DNA of 64,000 nt. Source: Lysobacter sp. A03. GTDB taxonomy: Bacteria > Pseudomonadota > Gammaproteobacteria > Xanthomonadales > Xanthomonadaceae. Of the stretch, positions 1 through 8,508 are shown one piece after another. The first letter of the stretch is position 1. Each line of letters opens with the position of its first letter. The stretch is taken from the NCBI RefSeq assembly GCF_000855665.1, contig NZ_JXSS01000062.1:100105-164104 (forward strand), given 5' to 3'. The position numbers and the translations under genes were made by a program. Below the pieces are notes generated by a model, which was not told where the DNA came from, searched no databases, and worked only from the letters and a program-made list of their open reading frames with translations.

Positions 1-1158
1 CAGATACTTTCGCAGCTGTCCGGCGGCGTGCTGGTGGGTGCGATCGACCACGCGGGGCATCGTCCGGCTCAGGCTGCCGAGCACATCGATGGCCGGGTAG
101 TGGTACGCGGCCGCAAGCTTGCGTGAGAGAACCACGTGGCCGTCGAGAATCGAGCGGACCTCCTCGGCGATCGGGTCGCTGCCGTCCTCGTCTTCCATCA
201 ACACCGTGTAGAACGCGGTGATGCTGCCCTTGTCGTTGTTGCCGGCACGTTCGAACAGCCCCGGCAGGGCGCTGAACACCGAGGGTGGATAGCCGCGTCG
301 GGCGGGAGGTTCGCCGACCGCCAGTCCGACATCGCGCAGGGCGCGCGCGAAGCGGGTTACCGAGTCGAGCAGCAGCAGCACGCGCTGGCCGCGATCGCGG
401 AAGTGCTCGGCGATCGCGGTGGCGACCCACGCCGCGCGACTGCGTTCCAGCGCAGGCCGGTCGGATGTGGCGACGATGACAACCGACCGCGCCAGGCCTT
501 CGGCGCCCAGGTTGTCAAGGATGAATTCGTTGACCTCTCGGCCGCGTTCGCCGACCAGGGCAATGATGTTGACGTCGGCATCGCCGCCGCGCGCGAGCAT
601 GCCCAGCAGCGTGCTCTTGCCTCCGCCTGCGACGGCGAAGATGCCGAGGCGCTGGCCCTCGCCAACGCTCATGACGCTGTCGATCGCGCGCACGCCGGTG
701 GAAAACGGCCGGTCGATCAGCTTGCGCGACAGGGGGTTGGGTGAGCTTGCGTAGATGGGTGCGGGCACGCCACCGCTGATCGGTCCGAGGCCATCGATCG
801 GGTTGCCGTGGGCATCCAGGACGCGACCCAGCAGGCCATCACCGGCGAGCACGGTGGCCTGGCGTCCCGTCGCATAGACCTCCGTGGTCGCAGACACCCC
901 GTCCAGCGCGCCCAGCGGGGTCAGCAGAGTGTGCTGGCGGGAAACCCCCACGACCTCGGCGGCGAGATGGAAATCGGCCGGGCCTTCATGCGGTGGATTG
1001 CGCAGTTCGCACAACTCGCCGATCGCTGCTTTCAGGCCGGTTGCGCGGATCAGGGTGCCATAGGCTTCGGCGACCTTGTCGACGCGCTCGACGGTGCGCG
1101 CGCGGTTCAGGGCGCCGGCAAGCAGCGCGTCCTGCTCGTTGCCCAGCAGCGCGTTCAT
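1..1158 (-). CDS. sctN: T3SS ATPase SctN (C-terminus beyond the left edge)
   Basis: Cytoplasmic hexameric ATPase that detaches substrates from chaperones and feeds them to the export gate. About 386 codons are visible of a family length near 440. The N-terminal beta-barrel is followed by a P-loop, AVAGGGKST, with its Lys near residue 181, then GERGREV and the DSVTRFARA segment. The AGGGKS form is typical of injectisome ATPases such as YscN; flagellar FliI usually has GSGVGKS. The ATG overlaps the sctL stop codon (ATGA), so translation is probably coupled. It is the last visible gene of the leftward sct operon. Confidence 0.95.
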   Translation of the reverse strand, partial: MNALLGNEQDALLAGALNRARTVERVDKVAEAYGTLIRATGLKAAIGELCELRNPPHEGPADFHLAAEVVGVSRQHTLLTPLGALDGVSATTEVYATGRQATVLAGDGLLGRVLDAHGNPIDGLGPISGGVPAPIYASSPNPLSRKLIDRPFSTGVRAIDSVMSVGEGQRLGIFAVAGGGKSTLLGMLARGGDADVNIIALVGERGREVNEFILDNLGAEGLARSVVIVATSDRPALERSRAAWVATAIAEHFRDRGQRVLLLLDSVTRFARALRDVGLAVGEPPARRGYPPSVFSALPGLFERAGNNDKGSITAFYTVLMEDEDGSDPIAEEVRSILDGHVVLSRKLAAAYHYPAIDVLGSLSRTMPRVVDRTHQHAAGQLRKYL

Positions 1159-1901
1159 GTGGAATCCCCGCGCGAGCCGTCGGCGCTTCCATCCGTCCCA
1201 CCGGTTTCCGGCTCGCCATCGGGATCCACCGCCGGTGTGTGTGCCGCCAGCGCGGAGCGGATCGCTTCAATCTGCTGGGCGATCCCGGCGCGCACCTGTC
1301 CCGCCTCGGACACCACGACGCAGCTGAGCGGATCCAGGCTCTCGTCATCCACCAACTCGATCACACCAACGGCCGGGTGTGCTTGGCGCACGGCGCCAAG
1401 ACCGGCGGTCACCGATTCGCGTACCGATGGATGCACCCGGATCAGCAGGAACTGTTCGGCCTGTGCAGCCTCGACGGCCTCCATGACCAGCGAGGGCGCA
1501 ACCTGGGCCGGATCGAATCCTGGCGCCAGGCGCGCGACGATCGCGCAGGCGAGATCGATCACACGATGCTGGGCCTCGCCGAGAACACGGGCGCGGCGCT
1601 CATTGAGTGAGGCGAGCTGCTCGGTCATCTGGGTCTGGGCGCGGGCGATGCCTTCGGCGTAACCAGCGGCGGCGGCCTCCTTGCGCGCGTGTTCGATCTG
1701 CTCGCTGGCTTGCGCGTGCAAGGCGTTGACCTGCTCGACCACGGCATCGACGTCGGCCAGGCGTTCCCAGGAATCCGGGGGCACGATATTGCCCGCGAGC
1801 ACGCGCTCGAAACGACCCGCCTCCATGACGCCGACACCCCCATGCGGCGCAGTGGCCGAGGGTGCCGTGGAAACTGTGCTGGAGTGATCGTCTGAACGCA
1901 T
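1155..1901 (-). CDS. sctL: T3SS stator protein SctL
   Basis: A 248-residue SctL/FliH-family peripheral stalk that links the SctN ATPase to the SctQ sorting platform. It has a charged helical N-terminal half including [10 protein letters not shown], a typical SctL/FliH heptad segment, and a C-terminal domain resembling the V/F-ATPase subunit E/delta fold. An open frame continues upstream to 2036, but that part overlaps sctK. The ATG at 1901, 36 bp after the sctK stop, is preferred. An ATG at 1826 is also possible. The C-terminal tail is low-complexity and rich in Gly, Asp and Ser. Confidence 0.85.
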   Translation of the reverse strand: MRSDDHSSTVSTAPSATAPHGGVGVMEAGRFERVLAGNIVPPDSWERLADVDAVVEQVNALHAQASEQIEHARKEAAAAGYAEGIARAQTQMTEQLASLNERRARVLGEAQHRVIDLACAIVARLAPGFDPAQVAPSLVMEAVEAAQAEQFLLIRVHPSVRESVTAGLGAVRQAHPAVGVIELVDDESLDPLSCVVVSEAGQVRAGIAQQIEAIRSALAAHTPAVDPDGEPETGGTDGSADGSRGDST

Positions 1902-1936
1902 GGTGTCGATATCTGCTGCTTCGGTTCGGGGAGGAG

Positions 1937-2554
1937 TCAATTGCCCGCGTGGACGGAGTAAAGCTGCTGCACCGCCGAGGGCGGCAGGTGCGTTGGGGGC
2001 AGCGTCTGGTCGCGTGGATGCAGCAGCGCAAGCCACTCGGTGAATGCAGGATCCCGAGGATGAGCCCAGGCGCGAAGTTCCGAGCAGCCGTGGCGGTCGA
2101 ACAGCGACTGCAGCCCAGGCGTGGGATCGGTTTCCTCAAGCGCGGTGTGCATCGCCTGTTGCAACCGGACCTGTACCTCGCGCGGTACCTCGCCATCCCA
2201 GACATTGCGATCCAGCGCCAGCAGGTAGCGCTTGTCCAACGCCAGCTTGAGGCGGCGCACCGGCTCGCGGCCGACCTCGGAACGGATTGCTGGCGCGAAA
2301 GCGAGAACGCCGATGTTGCGCACCAGCGAGCGGAGCTTTTCCGGTGTCCAGCGCGCTACGACACGATCCAGCGCAGGCTTCGGGGAGGGCGCCAGCAGCG
2401 TTGAGGCCGCGCCGCGGGCGAGCGTGCGCGCAAGCAGGCGACGTCCCAGCGGACTGGTGCGCGCCGCGACAAGCAATGTGGAATCAAAGTCGTCCAGCCA
2501 GCTGGCGTCGGTACCTTCAATCACCGTCTGCAAGCCGGGCGCCGTTTCCATCAA
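1937..2554 (-). CDS. sctK: T3SS sorting-platform protein SctK
   Basis: A 205-residue protein located between sctJ and sctL, the usual place of SctK (YscK, HrpB4 type). SctK connects the SctQ pods to the membrane ring protein SctD. The family diverges strongly, so the call rests on size, position and the general pattern (a Trp/Leu-rich N-terminus, then a helical middle). The start overlaps the sctJ stop by 4 nt (ATGA), which supports translational coupling. No signal peptide or membrane segment is seen, as expected for a cytoplasmic platform component. Confidence 0.75.
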   Translation of the reverse strand: MMETAPGLQTVIEGTDASWLDDFDSTLLVAARTSPLGRRLLARTLARGAASTLLAPSPKPALDRVVARWTPEKLRSLVRNIGVLAFAPAIRSEVGREPVRRLKLALDKRYLLALDRNVWDGEVPREVQVRLQQAMHTALEETDPTPGLQSLFDRHGCSELRAWAHPRDPAFTEWLALLHPRDQTLPPTHLPPSAVQQLYSVHAGN

Positions 2555-3327
2555 TCACTCCAGGCCGGCGGCTTTGCCTCGGCCGCTGGGCTGAGACGCG
2601 CACGCAGCTTTCCGCGGAATGCGATGCCCAAGCCGAGCAGGGCGGCAAGCACGACGGCGACCACGGCAAGCGGCCCCATGGACGACATCGCAACCGGGGC
2701 GCTGGTCTGCTGGTCAGCCGCACCCGGGGCCGCGATGGTGAAGAACTTGATGGTGACCTTGTTGACGTCCGCCAGTCCTTCAACGCTGTCCTTGATGAAG
2801 ACCTTCAGGTCGGTTTCGCGGTCGCGCAGCTTCGCGCCGGGGCGCTCGAAGATGATCACCGATGCCGAGGAGTCGTTGTCCCGGCCCCCCAGCGGATCCG
2901 GTGGCGGCAGGGCGATATGCACGCGGGCTTCCACGACGCCGTCGATCCGCGACAAGGTCCGCCCGATCTCCTGCTGGAGCCCGTCCATGTACCGGGCGCG
3001 CTCATCCATCGCCGAAGACACGAAACCTTCCTTCTTGAAGATCTCGCCCATCGAGCGGTAACTGGCGTGGGGCAGGCCCTGCGAGTTGAGCACCTGCATC
3101 GCATACGGGAAGTCGCCCCGGTTGACGCGCACTTCCCAACCCTTCTTGCTGGAGGAGGGCATTTTTTCCGAGGACACGCCGGACCCGAGCAGCGCCGCCA
3201 TGACCTGGTTGGCCTGTTGCTCATCCAGCTCGTTGTAGAGCGTTACCCGGTTGCAGGCGGCCAGCAACAGGCAGGCCAGAATGATGCAGGTGATGCGCCA
3301 CGGGAACGCCCGGTTGGGAAGGTTCAT
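2551..3327 (-). CDS. sctJ: T3SS inner-membrane ring lipoprotein SctJ
   Basis: A 258-residue YscJ/PrgK/FliF-family lipoprotein that forms the inner ring of the basal body. The N-terminal signal ends in a lipobox, LLAAC, with the lipidated Cys near residue 25. Two ring-building domains follow (about 26-80 and 105-175), including ARVHIALPPPD and ASVIIFERPG. A transmembrane helix lies near residues 215-237 with a short basic cytoplasmic tail. It follows sctI by 12 bp and overlaps sctK by 4 nt. Confidence 0.95.
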   Translation of the reverse strand: MNLPNRAFPWRITCIILACLLLAACNRVTLYNELDEQQANQVMAALLGSGVSSEKMPSSSKKGWEVRVNRGDFPYAMQVLNSQGLPHASYRSMGEIFKKEGFVSSAMDERARYMDGLQQEIGRTLSRIDGVVEARVHIALPPPDPLGGRDNDSSASVIIFERPGAKLRDRETDLKVFIKDSVEGLADVNKVTIKFFTIAAPGAADQQTSAPVAMSSMGPLAVVAVVLAALLGLGIAFRGKLRARLSPAAEAKPPAWSD

Positions 3328-3339
3328 GCGTGCTCCTGG

Positions 3340-3774
3340 TTACGACTGCTGACGGAACAATTGCTGGATGCCGTCAGAGGAACGGTTGGCAACGTTGGAG
3401 GTCAATTGCGCGGTGAAGAGGAACTGGTGGCTGCGCATGGTGAGCTGGATCATCTCGCCCGGGGTGAGATCGGCGCCGTTCGCAGTCAGGATCTGCGACA
3501 TCGACTCGATCTTGTCCGCGCCTCCGTTGAGGCCGTCGAGCGCGCCCAGTACCGCACGCGTTCCCTGCGATGGCTCCGATGCGGTCGTCGGCGCCACCGG
3601 GGCTGGAGCGTTGGCATTGGGCGCGGCGCCGGTGCGCTCCATCGTCGCGGCGAAATCACGCACGTCGAACGGCGTGGCCTGCGCTTGCGACGTTTGCGGC
3701 TGTTGGGCGGGTGACAGCCCTCCAGCGCCGGTTTTGGCGGCGTCCAGCGCCGATACCTGGATTGCTTCGATCAT
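3340..3774 (-). CDS. sctI: T3SS inner rod protein SctI
   Basis: A 144-residue protein whose C-terminal 45 residues match the YscI/HrpB inner-rod pattern (GEMIQLTMRSHQF, then TSNVANRSSDGIQQL). The Ala/Pro/Thr-rich N-terminal half is probably flexible. The inner rod anchors the needle to the export gate. It lies between the needle-like gene and sctJ, as in many sct operons. Confidence 0.85.
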   Translation of the reverse strand: MIEAIQVSALDAAKTGAGGLSPAQQPQTSQAQATPFDVRDFAATMERTGAAPNANAPAPVAPTTASEPSQGTRAVLGALDGLNGGADKIESMSQILTANGADLTPGEMIQLTMRSHQFLFTAQLTSNVANRSSDGIQQLFRQQS

Positions 3775-3800
3775 GATCGTGTCCTCGCGAAGGTTCGGAA

Positions 3801-4124
3801 TTACTGGCGCTTGCCGAGCGTTTCCAGCGCGTGGCCGACGGCGTTCTGCGAGGTCGCCGCGTTGTTGGACATGAACTGCATGCGCAGGCTCTCGGCGGTC
3901 AGCTGGACCATGTTGGAGGGCTGGTCGCCGCCGGATGCGATGGCGTCGGACAGCTGCGTGACGCGCGCTGCCTGGCCGTCAAGCGTCTGGCCCCACGCGC
4001 GGGACATCGCCTCGTACCAGCTGCCGCTGTCACCTGAGGACACCTGGCTGCGCGTGCTGCCGCTGCTCGCGGTAGCGATGAAGGTGGTGACGGGCGCGTT
4101 CGGATCGTTGGCATTGATGCTCAT
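3801..4124 (-). CDS. Probable T3SS needle subunit (SctF-like)
   Basis: A 107-residue protein between sctD and sctI. Residues 36-107 fit the needle pattern loosely: a Trp near the start of the first helix (SWYEAM), a PSN turn near the middle (family members have P-S/D-x-P), and a second helix with NNAATSQNAV, resembling the NAQS segment of PrgI/BsaL. It is longer than typical needle subunits (80-90 residues) because of a Ser/Thr-rich N-terminus. Position and size support SctF. An unrelated HrpB1-like accessory role cannot be excluded. Confidence 0.5.
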   Translation of the reverse strand: MSINANDPNAPVTTFIATASSGSTRSQVSSGDSGSWYEAMSRAWGQTLDGQAARVTQLSDAIASGGDQPSNMVQLTAESLRMQFMSNNAATSQNAVGHALETLGKRQ

Positions 4125-4153
4125 GAGCTTTCTCCTTGATTCCCGGGACGGGT

Positions 4154-5536
4154 TTACATCCGGTTGGTGCGTGGATTGGCGGCAACGAATTGCCTTGCGA
4201 CTGCATCGGACGGGCGGCTTTCCTGCGTCTTCTTCCCATCTTCCGCGGGGGAAGCTTGGGAACCCTTGCTGCCGGAACGCCCGGCCTTGGCGACACCGCG
4301 CGTGTTTTCATCGCCTGACACGCCTGCCGCGGCGGGTTCATCGACCTCGACCGGCGGGTCGGGTTTGACCTGGTCGACCTTGCCGTCGACCAGCGCCCAC
4401 GCCGATTTGCCGATGGCAACCAGCGTGCCGCGATCATCGGGAAGCTCGGCGCCCACCGCGTAGCGCGTACCGTCGGCGGCGAGGACATAGGAATCGTCAC
4501 CACCGACGATCGACACGATGCGGGTCCGTTCGACGGGCACCGTGGCGCGCTGGGCTGACCTGGCGTCGTCGTCAGCGTAGTTGCGCGGAATCACCCGGTT
4601 GATACCGGTGACGTCGATCATCGCGCGTGAGGTCGCGGCCGCCCGCAGCTTGTCCTGGTCCTCGAAACGTCCGCTCACCTCAACGTCGCCGTTGCCCAGA
4701 TAGCGGGTGCGCGCGGTGATGCCCTGGCTGCGCAGGACCTCGGCGACGTCCGCGGCGACGTCATCGCCTGTGCGCAGGTTGAGTCGGATGGGTATTGCGT
4801 TCGACTCCACATGCTGCTGGATGCGCGTGCGCGAGATGCTGTCGGGCACCGTTCCGGTCAGTACCGTCATGCCCGCGTCGTTGGTGGATACCGTGTTGTC
4901 GCCGATGTCGTAGGCGGTGACCAGCGCGGCCACCTGGTCTTCGATGCTCGGAGCGGGTTCTGCGGCGGGACGTACCGACGCGTAGATACCGGCGGAGACC
5001 AGCGAAAGCACGGCCAGTCCGGCCAGTGTCCTGGACAGCCCGGGGCGCACCGCGCGACGCGCATTTAACGGCGCCTGCTCGACTTCATCAAGGCCGTCGG
5101 CAGGCATCCACTTTGGATCGCTGGCATCACCCACGGCAAAGCTCGCATCGCCCAATCGAACCGGGGCGCCAAGCTGCAACTCGATGGGGTCGCCTGGGTA
5201 CAGCGGGTCACCGGCGAAACCGGCCGGTGCATCGATCGCCCGCAGTGCCAGTGAGTCGCCGTTGCGCAGCAGCATGGCGTGGTGTGGGGCGACGCCGTCA
5301 TCGGAAAGCACGATGTCGCAGTCCTCGCCGCTGCCGACCAGCAGCATTTCCTGATCCGCCAGGACCCGGCTGGCGCCTATGTGGAGGCCGGCAAGAATAC
5401 GCAGGACCAGTTTGGTCGTTGTCGGATTCGCCGTGGCGATCTTGTCTTCAGTCCCAGCCGCGGTTGCCGCTGTCTTTGGAGCCGACTCCGGCGTAGCCGA
5501 GGTCTGCTCTGGATCGGGGACGATGTCGTCGATCAT
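4154..5536 (-). CDS. sctD: T3SS inner-membrane ring protein SctD
   Basis: A 460-residue SctD/YscD-family protein, the outer of the two inner-membrane rings. A cytoplasmic FHA-like domain spans about residues 42-130 (LLVGSGEDCDIVLSDDGVA), a single transmembrane helix about 180-200, and periplasmic ring-building repeats about 215-360. The C-terminal tail is low-complexity. The ATG at 5536 is preceded by a good ribosome-binding site (AAGGAG); the frame is open further upstream but that part overlaps sctV. The FHA domain would contact SctK/SctQ. Confidence 0.9.
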   Translation of the reverse strand: MIDDIVPDPEQTSATPESAPKTAATAAGTEDKIATANPTTTKLVLRILAGLHIGASRVLADQEMLLVGSGEDCDIVLSDDGVAPHHAMLLRNGDSLALRAIDAPAGFAGDPLYPGDPIELQLGAPVRLGDASFAVGDASDPKWMPADGLDEVEQAPLNARRAVRPGLSRTLAGLAVLSLVSAGIYASVRPAAEPAPSIEDQVAALVTAYDIGDNTVSTNDAGMTVLTGTVPDSISRTRIQQHVESNAIPIRLNLRTGDDVAADVAEVLRSQGITARTRYLGNGDVEVSGRFEDQDKLRAAATSRAMIDVTGINRVIPRNYADDDARSAQRATVPVERTRIVSIVGGDDSYVLAADGTRYAVGAELPDDRGTLVAIGKSAWALVDGKVDQVKPDPPVEVDEPAAAGVSGDENTRGVAKAGRSGSKGSQASPAEDGKKTQESRPSDAVARQFVAANPRTNRM

Positions 5537-5564
5537 TGGAATTTCTCCTTGCATGCGTAACGCG

Positions 5565-7616
5565 TCATGCGTTGATCTGTCCTGCCTGCGAGATTCGCAG
5601 GTCGGCTGCCAATTCCTGGTACGAAAGCACGGGCAACTCGAAGAAATCGTTCTCCAACAGCTTGCGCAAGTGCCTGCGCACGTCCAGTGAACACAGCAGG
5701 ACCGGGCGCACGGAGCCACCTTGGCGGGCCAGCTGGGTACGCACTTCGCCGGACAATCGAGCCGCCAGCTCCGGTGCGATGGCGAGTTGACTCGCGCCAC
5801 CGGCAACCCGTACGGACTGGCGCAGACGGTCCTCCAGCTCGGGGTGGATCAACAGCACGTGCAGGGTGCGCTCGCCATCGGCATAGCGATCTGCGATCTC
5901 GCGCTTCAGCGCCACGCGCACGTATTCGGTCAGCAGCACGACGTCCTTTTCGCGCCCGCCCACGTCGGTGATCGCTTCAAACACGTCGCGCAGGTTGCGC
6001 ACCGGGATGCCTTCCTCGGCCAGCCGGCGCAGCACGTCGGCCACGCGCTGCGGCGCTACCACGCGCAGCATTTCCTTGACCAGGTCCGGGTAGTCGCGCT
6101 GCATCTTCGCGAACAGGTTGGAGGCCTCCTGGATGCCGATGAAACCACCCAGCCGGCGCTGCAACGCGCGGCGGACGTGCTCGGTCAGCATCTCCAGCGG
6201 AGCAAGCGTGTCCTCGCCCGCGTCGTCCTGCCATTGGCCGGCGAGCGGCGGGTGAAAGCCGGGCAGTGTGGGGGTGTTGTCACCGTTGCTGCGCGCCGGA
6301 CGGAAGTGGGCGCCGGTACGTAGCACCCCGTTGGCCATGCGGGCACCGAACGCCGTGAGTTGATACTCACCGTCGCCCAGGGTTGAGTCGACGCGGGCAG
6401 TCGGCGCCGGGACCGGCACGCCGAACTCCTCGCGCAGGCGTTGGCTGATGTGGGTGAGGCCGTCGAGCAGCGGCTGCTTGCCGAACTCCGCGGCCAGGCT
6501 GGGTGAGACCGCAAGCTGCAGCGGTGCAGGCGGAGCAAGATCGTCGATGTCGACCGGTTGCTGGTGGCTCGCCATGGCCTCGTCGGTGACCCGGAACGCG
6601 CGCCGCAAGAGATCGTTCTGGTGACGGTAGCGCCAGGCGGCGATGGTCAACAGCGTTGCGCCCAACAGACCGAAAACGACGGCCGGGAAGCCGGGCACGA
6701 GCATCATCAGCAGGGAAAGCACGCCGGTGATGGTCAGCACGCGCGGCTGAGCGGAAATCTGCTTGGAAATCGCGTCGCCCAGGTGGCGGTCGTCCTCGAT
6801 GCCGGTGGTACGCGTCACTACCAGGCCCGCCGAGATGGCGGCAAGGATCGCCGGGATCTGTGCCACCAGGCCGTCGCCGATGGTCAGGATGCTGTAGGTC
6901 TGGGTGGCATCGGCCAGCGACATGTCGCGCTGCAACACACCAATCGCCAGACCGCCGAGCAGGTTGATGATGATGATCACGATGCCGGCGATCGCATCGC
7001 CTTTCACGAATTTCATCGCGCCGTCGAGGCTGCCGTAGAGCTGGCTTTCGGTCTCCAGGTAGCGGCGCTTCTTGCGCGCTTCGTCCTTGTCCAGCAGTCC
7101 GGAGCGCAGGTCCGAGTCGATCGACATCTGCTTGCCGGGCATCGCATCCAGGGTGAAGCGCGCCGCGACTTCGGCCACGCGTTCTGCGCCCTTGGCGACG
7201 ACGATGAACTGGACCACGGTAATGATCAGAAACACCACCAGCCCGACCACGAGATTGCCGCCGGCGACCATCGTGCCGAAGGTGTCGATGATGTGGCCCG
7301 CCTCGGCTTCCAGCAGGATCGACTTGGTGATTGCGATCGACAGCGCAAGGCGGAACAGGGTCGTGAGCAGGAGAACGCTGGGAAAGCTGGAAAACGCGAC
7401 CGGCGATGGGATGTAGATCGCCAGCAACAGCAGGCCGAACCCGATGGCGATGTTGAATGCGACCAGCGTATCGATCACCGCCATGGGCAACGGCAGGATC
7501 ATCAGGCTGATGATCAGCACGGCGGCGAACGCCAGCACGATATCGCTGTAGCCGCCTCGCTTGCGGGGCGCAGCGCCGGCCGGCGCCGCCATCAACGATC
7601 CGATCAGCGTGCGCAA
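5565..7616 (-). CDS. sctV: T3SS export gate protein SctV
   Basis: A 683-residue FlhA/YscV-family (FHIPEP) protein forming the nonameric export-gate ring. About eight transmembrane helices lie within residues 25-330, with conserved segments LFRLALSIAITKSILL, VVFLIITVVQFIVVAKGAERVAEV and RFTLDAMPGKQMSID. The cytoplasmic substrate-docking domain follows from about residue 360 to the end. The stop lies 29 bp upstream of the sctD start. It is the first large gene downstream of the 344-bp regulatory gap. Confidence 0.96.
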   Translation of the reverse strand: MRTLIGSLMAAPAGAAPRKRGGYSDIVLAFAAVLIISLMILPLPMAVIDTLVAFNIAIGFGLLLLAIYIPSPVAFSSFPSVLLLTTLFRLALSIAITKSILLEAEAGHIIDTFGTMVAGGNLVVGLVVFLIITVVQFIVVAKGAERVAEVAARFTLDAMPGKQMSIDSDLRSGLLDKDEARKKRRYLETESQLYGSLDGAMKFVKGDAIAGIVIIIINLLGGLAIGVLQRDMSLADATQTYSILTIGDGLVAQIPAILAAISAGLVVTRTTGIEDDRHLGDAISKQISAQPRVLTITGVLSLLMMLVPGFPAVVFGLLGATLLTIAAWRYRHQNDLLRRAFRVTDEAMASHQQPVDIDDLAPPAPLQLAVSPSLAAEFGKQPLLDGLTHISQRLREEFGVPVPAPTARVDSTLGDGEYQLTAFGARMANGVLRTGAHFRPARSNGDNTPTLPGFHPPLAGQWQDDAGEDTLAPLEMLTEHVRRALQRRLGGFIGIQEASNLFAKMQRDYPDLVKEMLRVVAPQRVADVLRRLAEEGIPVRNLRDVFEAITDVGGREKDVVLLTEYVRVALKREIADRYADGERTLHVLLIHPELEDRLRQSVRVAGGASQLAIAPELAARLSGEVRTQLARQGGSVRPVLLCSLDVRRHLRKLLENDFFELPVLSYQELAADLRISQAGQINA

Positions 7617-7960
7617 GACAGCCCCCGGCCGTCGTTGGCGAGGGCTATTCCTCGGGTACTGATCAGTGTCGCTGCATATCGCATCCGTTGCCTCCCTCGA
7701 TTTGACGCACGAGTGTCGCGGCGTTACCCAGCGGCGGCGTTATCGTGCGTAGCATCCCGCCTTGAGCGTCACTATGTGACAATCAAGGTCAATCGAACGT
7801 AGCCGAATGCGAACTGCAATACCAGCTTGCGGCGTGTTTTTTTTCCTATCTGAGACTTTTTAACAACGCCGTTCAGCTAGCCCGTAAGTCATTGTTCGCC
7901 TTCACCAAAAGCTAACGCGAGACTGCTGACGGTAGGGTGGGATGCGCGGGTTGCAAGGGG
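7617..7960. other. Gene-free, comparatively AT-rich upstream region of sctV
   Basis: 344 bp between the fliO-like gene and sctV, both leftward. It includes a run of eight T on the + strand near 7838-7845 and a low-GC stretch at about 7836-7875 that contrasts with the GC-rich surroundings. It contains the interrupted palindrome listed at 7761-7787. No open frame with coding character and no convincing -35/-10 pair was found. It probably serves as the leader and promoter region of the sctV-to-sctN operon. Confidence 0.6.
7761..7787. promoter_or_regulatory. 27-bp interrupted palindrome, candidate operator upstream of sctV
   Basis: The sequence reads CTTGA-N2-GTCAC-N3-GTGAC-N2-TCAAG. All ten bases of each half-site are perfectly symmetric. 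It lies 145-171 bp upstream of the sctV start in the only long gene-free stretch of the T3SS locus. The geometry suits a dimeric helix-turn-helix regulator. The FixJ-like regulator encoded at 9619-10236 is the obvious candidate, but that link is inference. Confidence 0.6.
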
Positions 7961-8407
7961 TCAGATTTCCGGTTTTCCGGTATCCACCGCTATGTCAGCG
8001 GCGTCAAGTTCTGCTAAGAGATTCAGGGATTGCGCCCCGACGCCGATCGCGAATACCCGGTCGGCCCGGGTCTTCAGCACCACCACCCGCTCGCGGGGAC
8101 CCACCGGCAGCACCTGCACGATGGAGAGGGCCGCGTCGCGACCGGTCAACTTGTAGCGGCGGCGGGCGAAGAAAAGGACAGCGAACAGGCCAGCGATGAC
8201 GAGAAGCAAAGGCACCACGACCGCGATCAGGTCCCACATGAAGGAGCCGGACGCAACCGCGGACGTACCCGCCGCGGCTGCCACGTCGGGATCGACGGAA
8301 GTGGCGGCCTGCATCGCTGCCCGGGCCGGAAAGCAGCTCAGCGCCAGCAAGGCCGCTGTGACGGTGGGCACGATCGGTTTGCGCAGGAAGGGGGTCATGT
8401 CAGCCAT
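7961..8407 (-). CDS. FliO-like membrane protein in the T3SS locus
   Basis: A 148-residue protein with a signal-like N-terminus (about 1-30), one transmembrane helix (about 57-80) followed by basic residues (FFARRRYKL), and a cytoplasmic domain. The stretch VLPVGPRERVVVLKTRADR and the following IGVGAQSLNLLAEL match the diagnostic FliO pattern (G-x-RERV-V, then GV-x3-I/L-N-L-L). FliO assists assembly of the flagellar FliPQR gate. It is not a recognised core component of injectisomes, so its presence upstream of sctV is notable. The start is uncertain; an ATG three codons in is possible. Confidence 0.75.
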   Translation of the reverse strand: MADMTPFLRKPIVPTVTAALLALSCFPARAAMQAATSVDPDVAAAAGTSAVASGSFMWDLIAVVVPLLLVIAGLFAVLFFARRRYKLTGRDAALSIVQVLPVGPRERVVVLKTRADRVFAIGVGAQSLNLLAELDAADIAVDTGKPEI

Positions 8408-8508
8408 CGGAGTGGGACTCGGGCGGGAAGGGCGCGGCTACGGTAGCAGCAAGGCAGGCCTGATCCGGATGCCGTTTCCAGGAACAAGGGTGAGGGGATG
8501 GGCGCGCG

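Noticed and set aside
1..1158. Assignment of the ATPase to flagellar FliI
   Set aside because: The P-loop form AGGGKST and the neighbouring sctL, sctK and lipidated sctJ point to an injectisome, despite the FliO-like gene.
6558..7802. Long rightward open frame opposite sctV
   Set aside because: Antisense shadow of sctV: rich in Gln, His, Asp and Arg with no family pattern, as expected from high-GC third-position bias.
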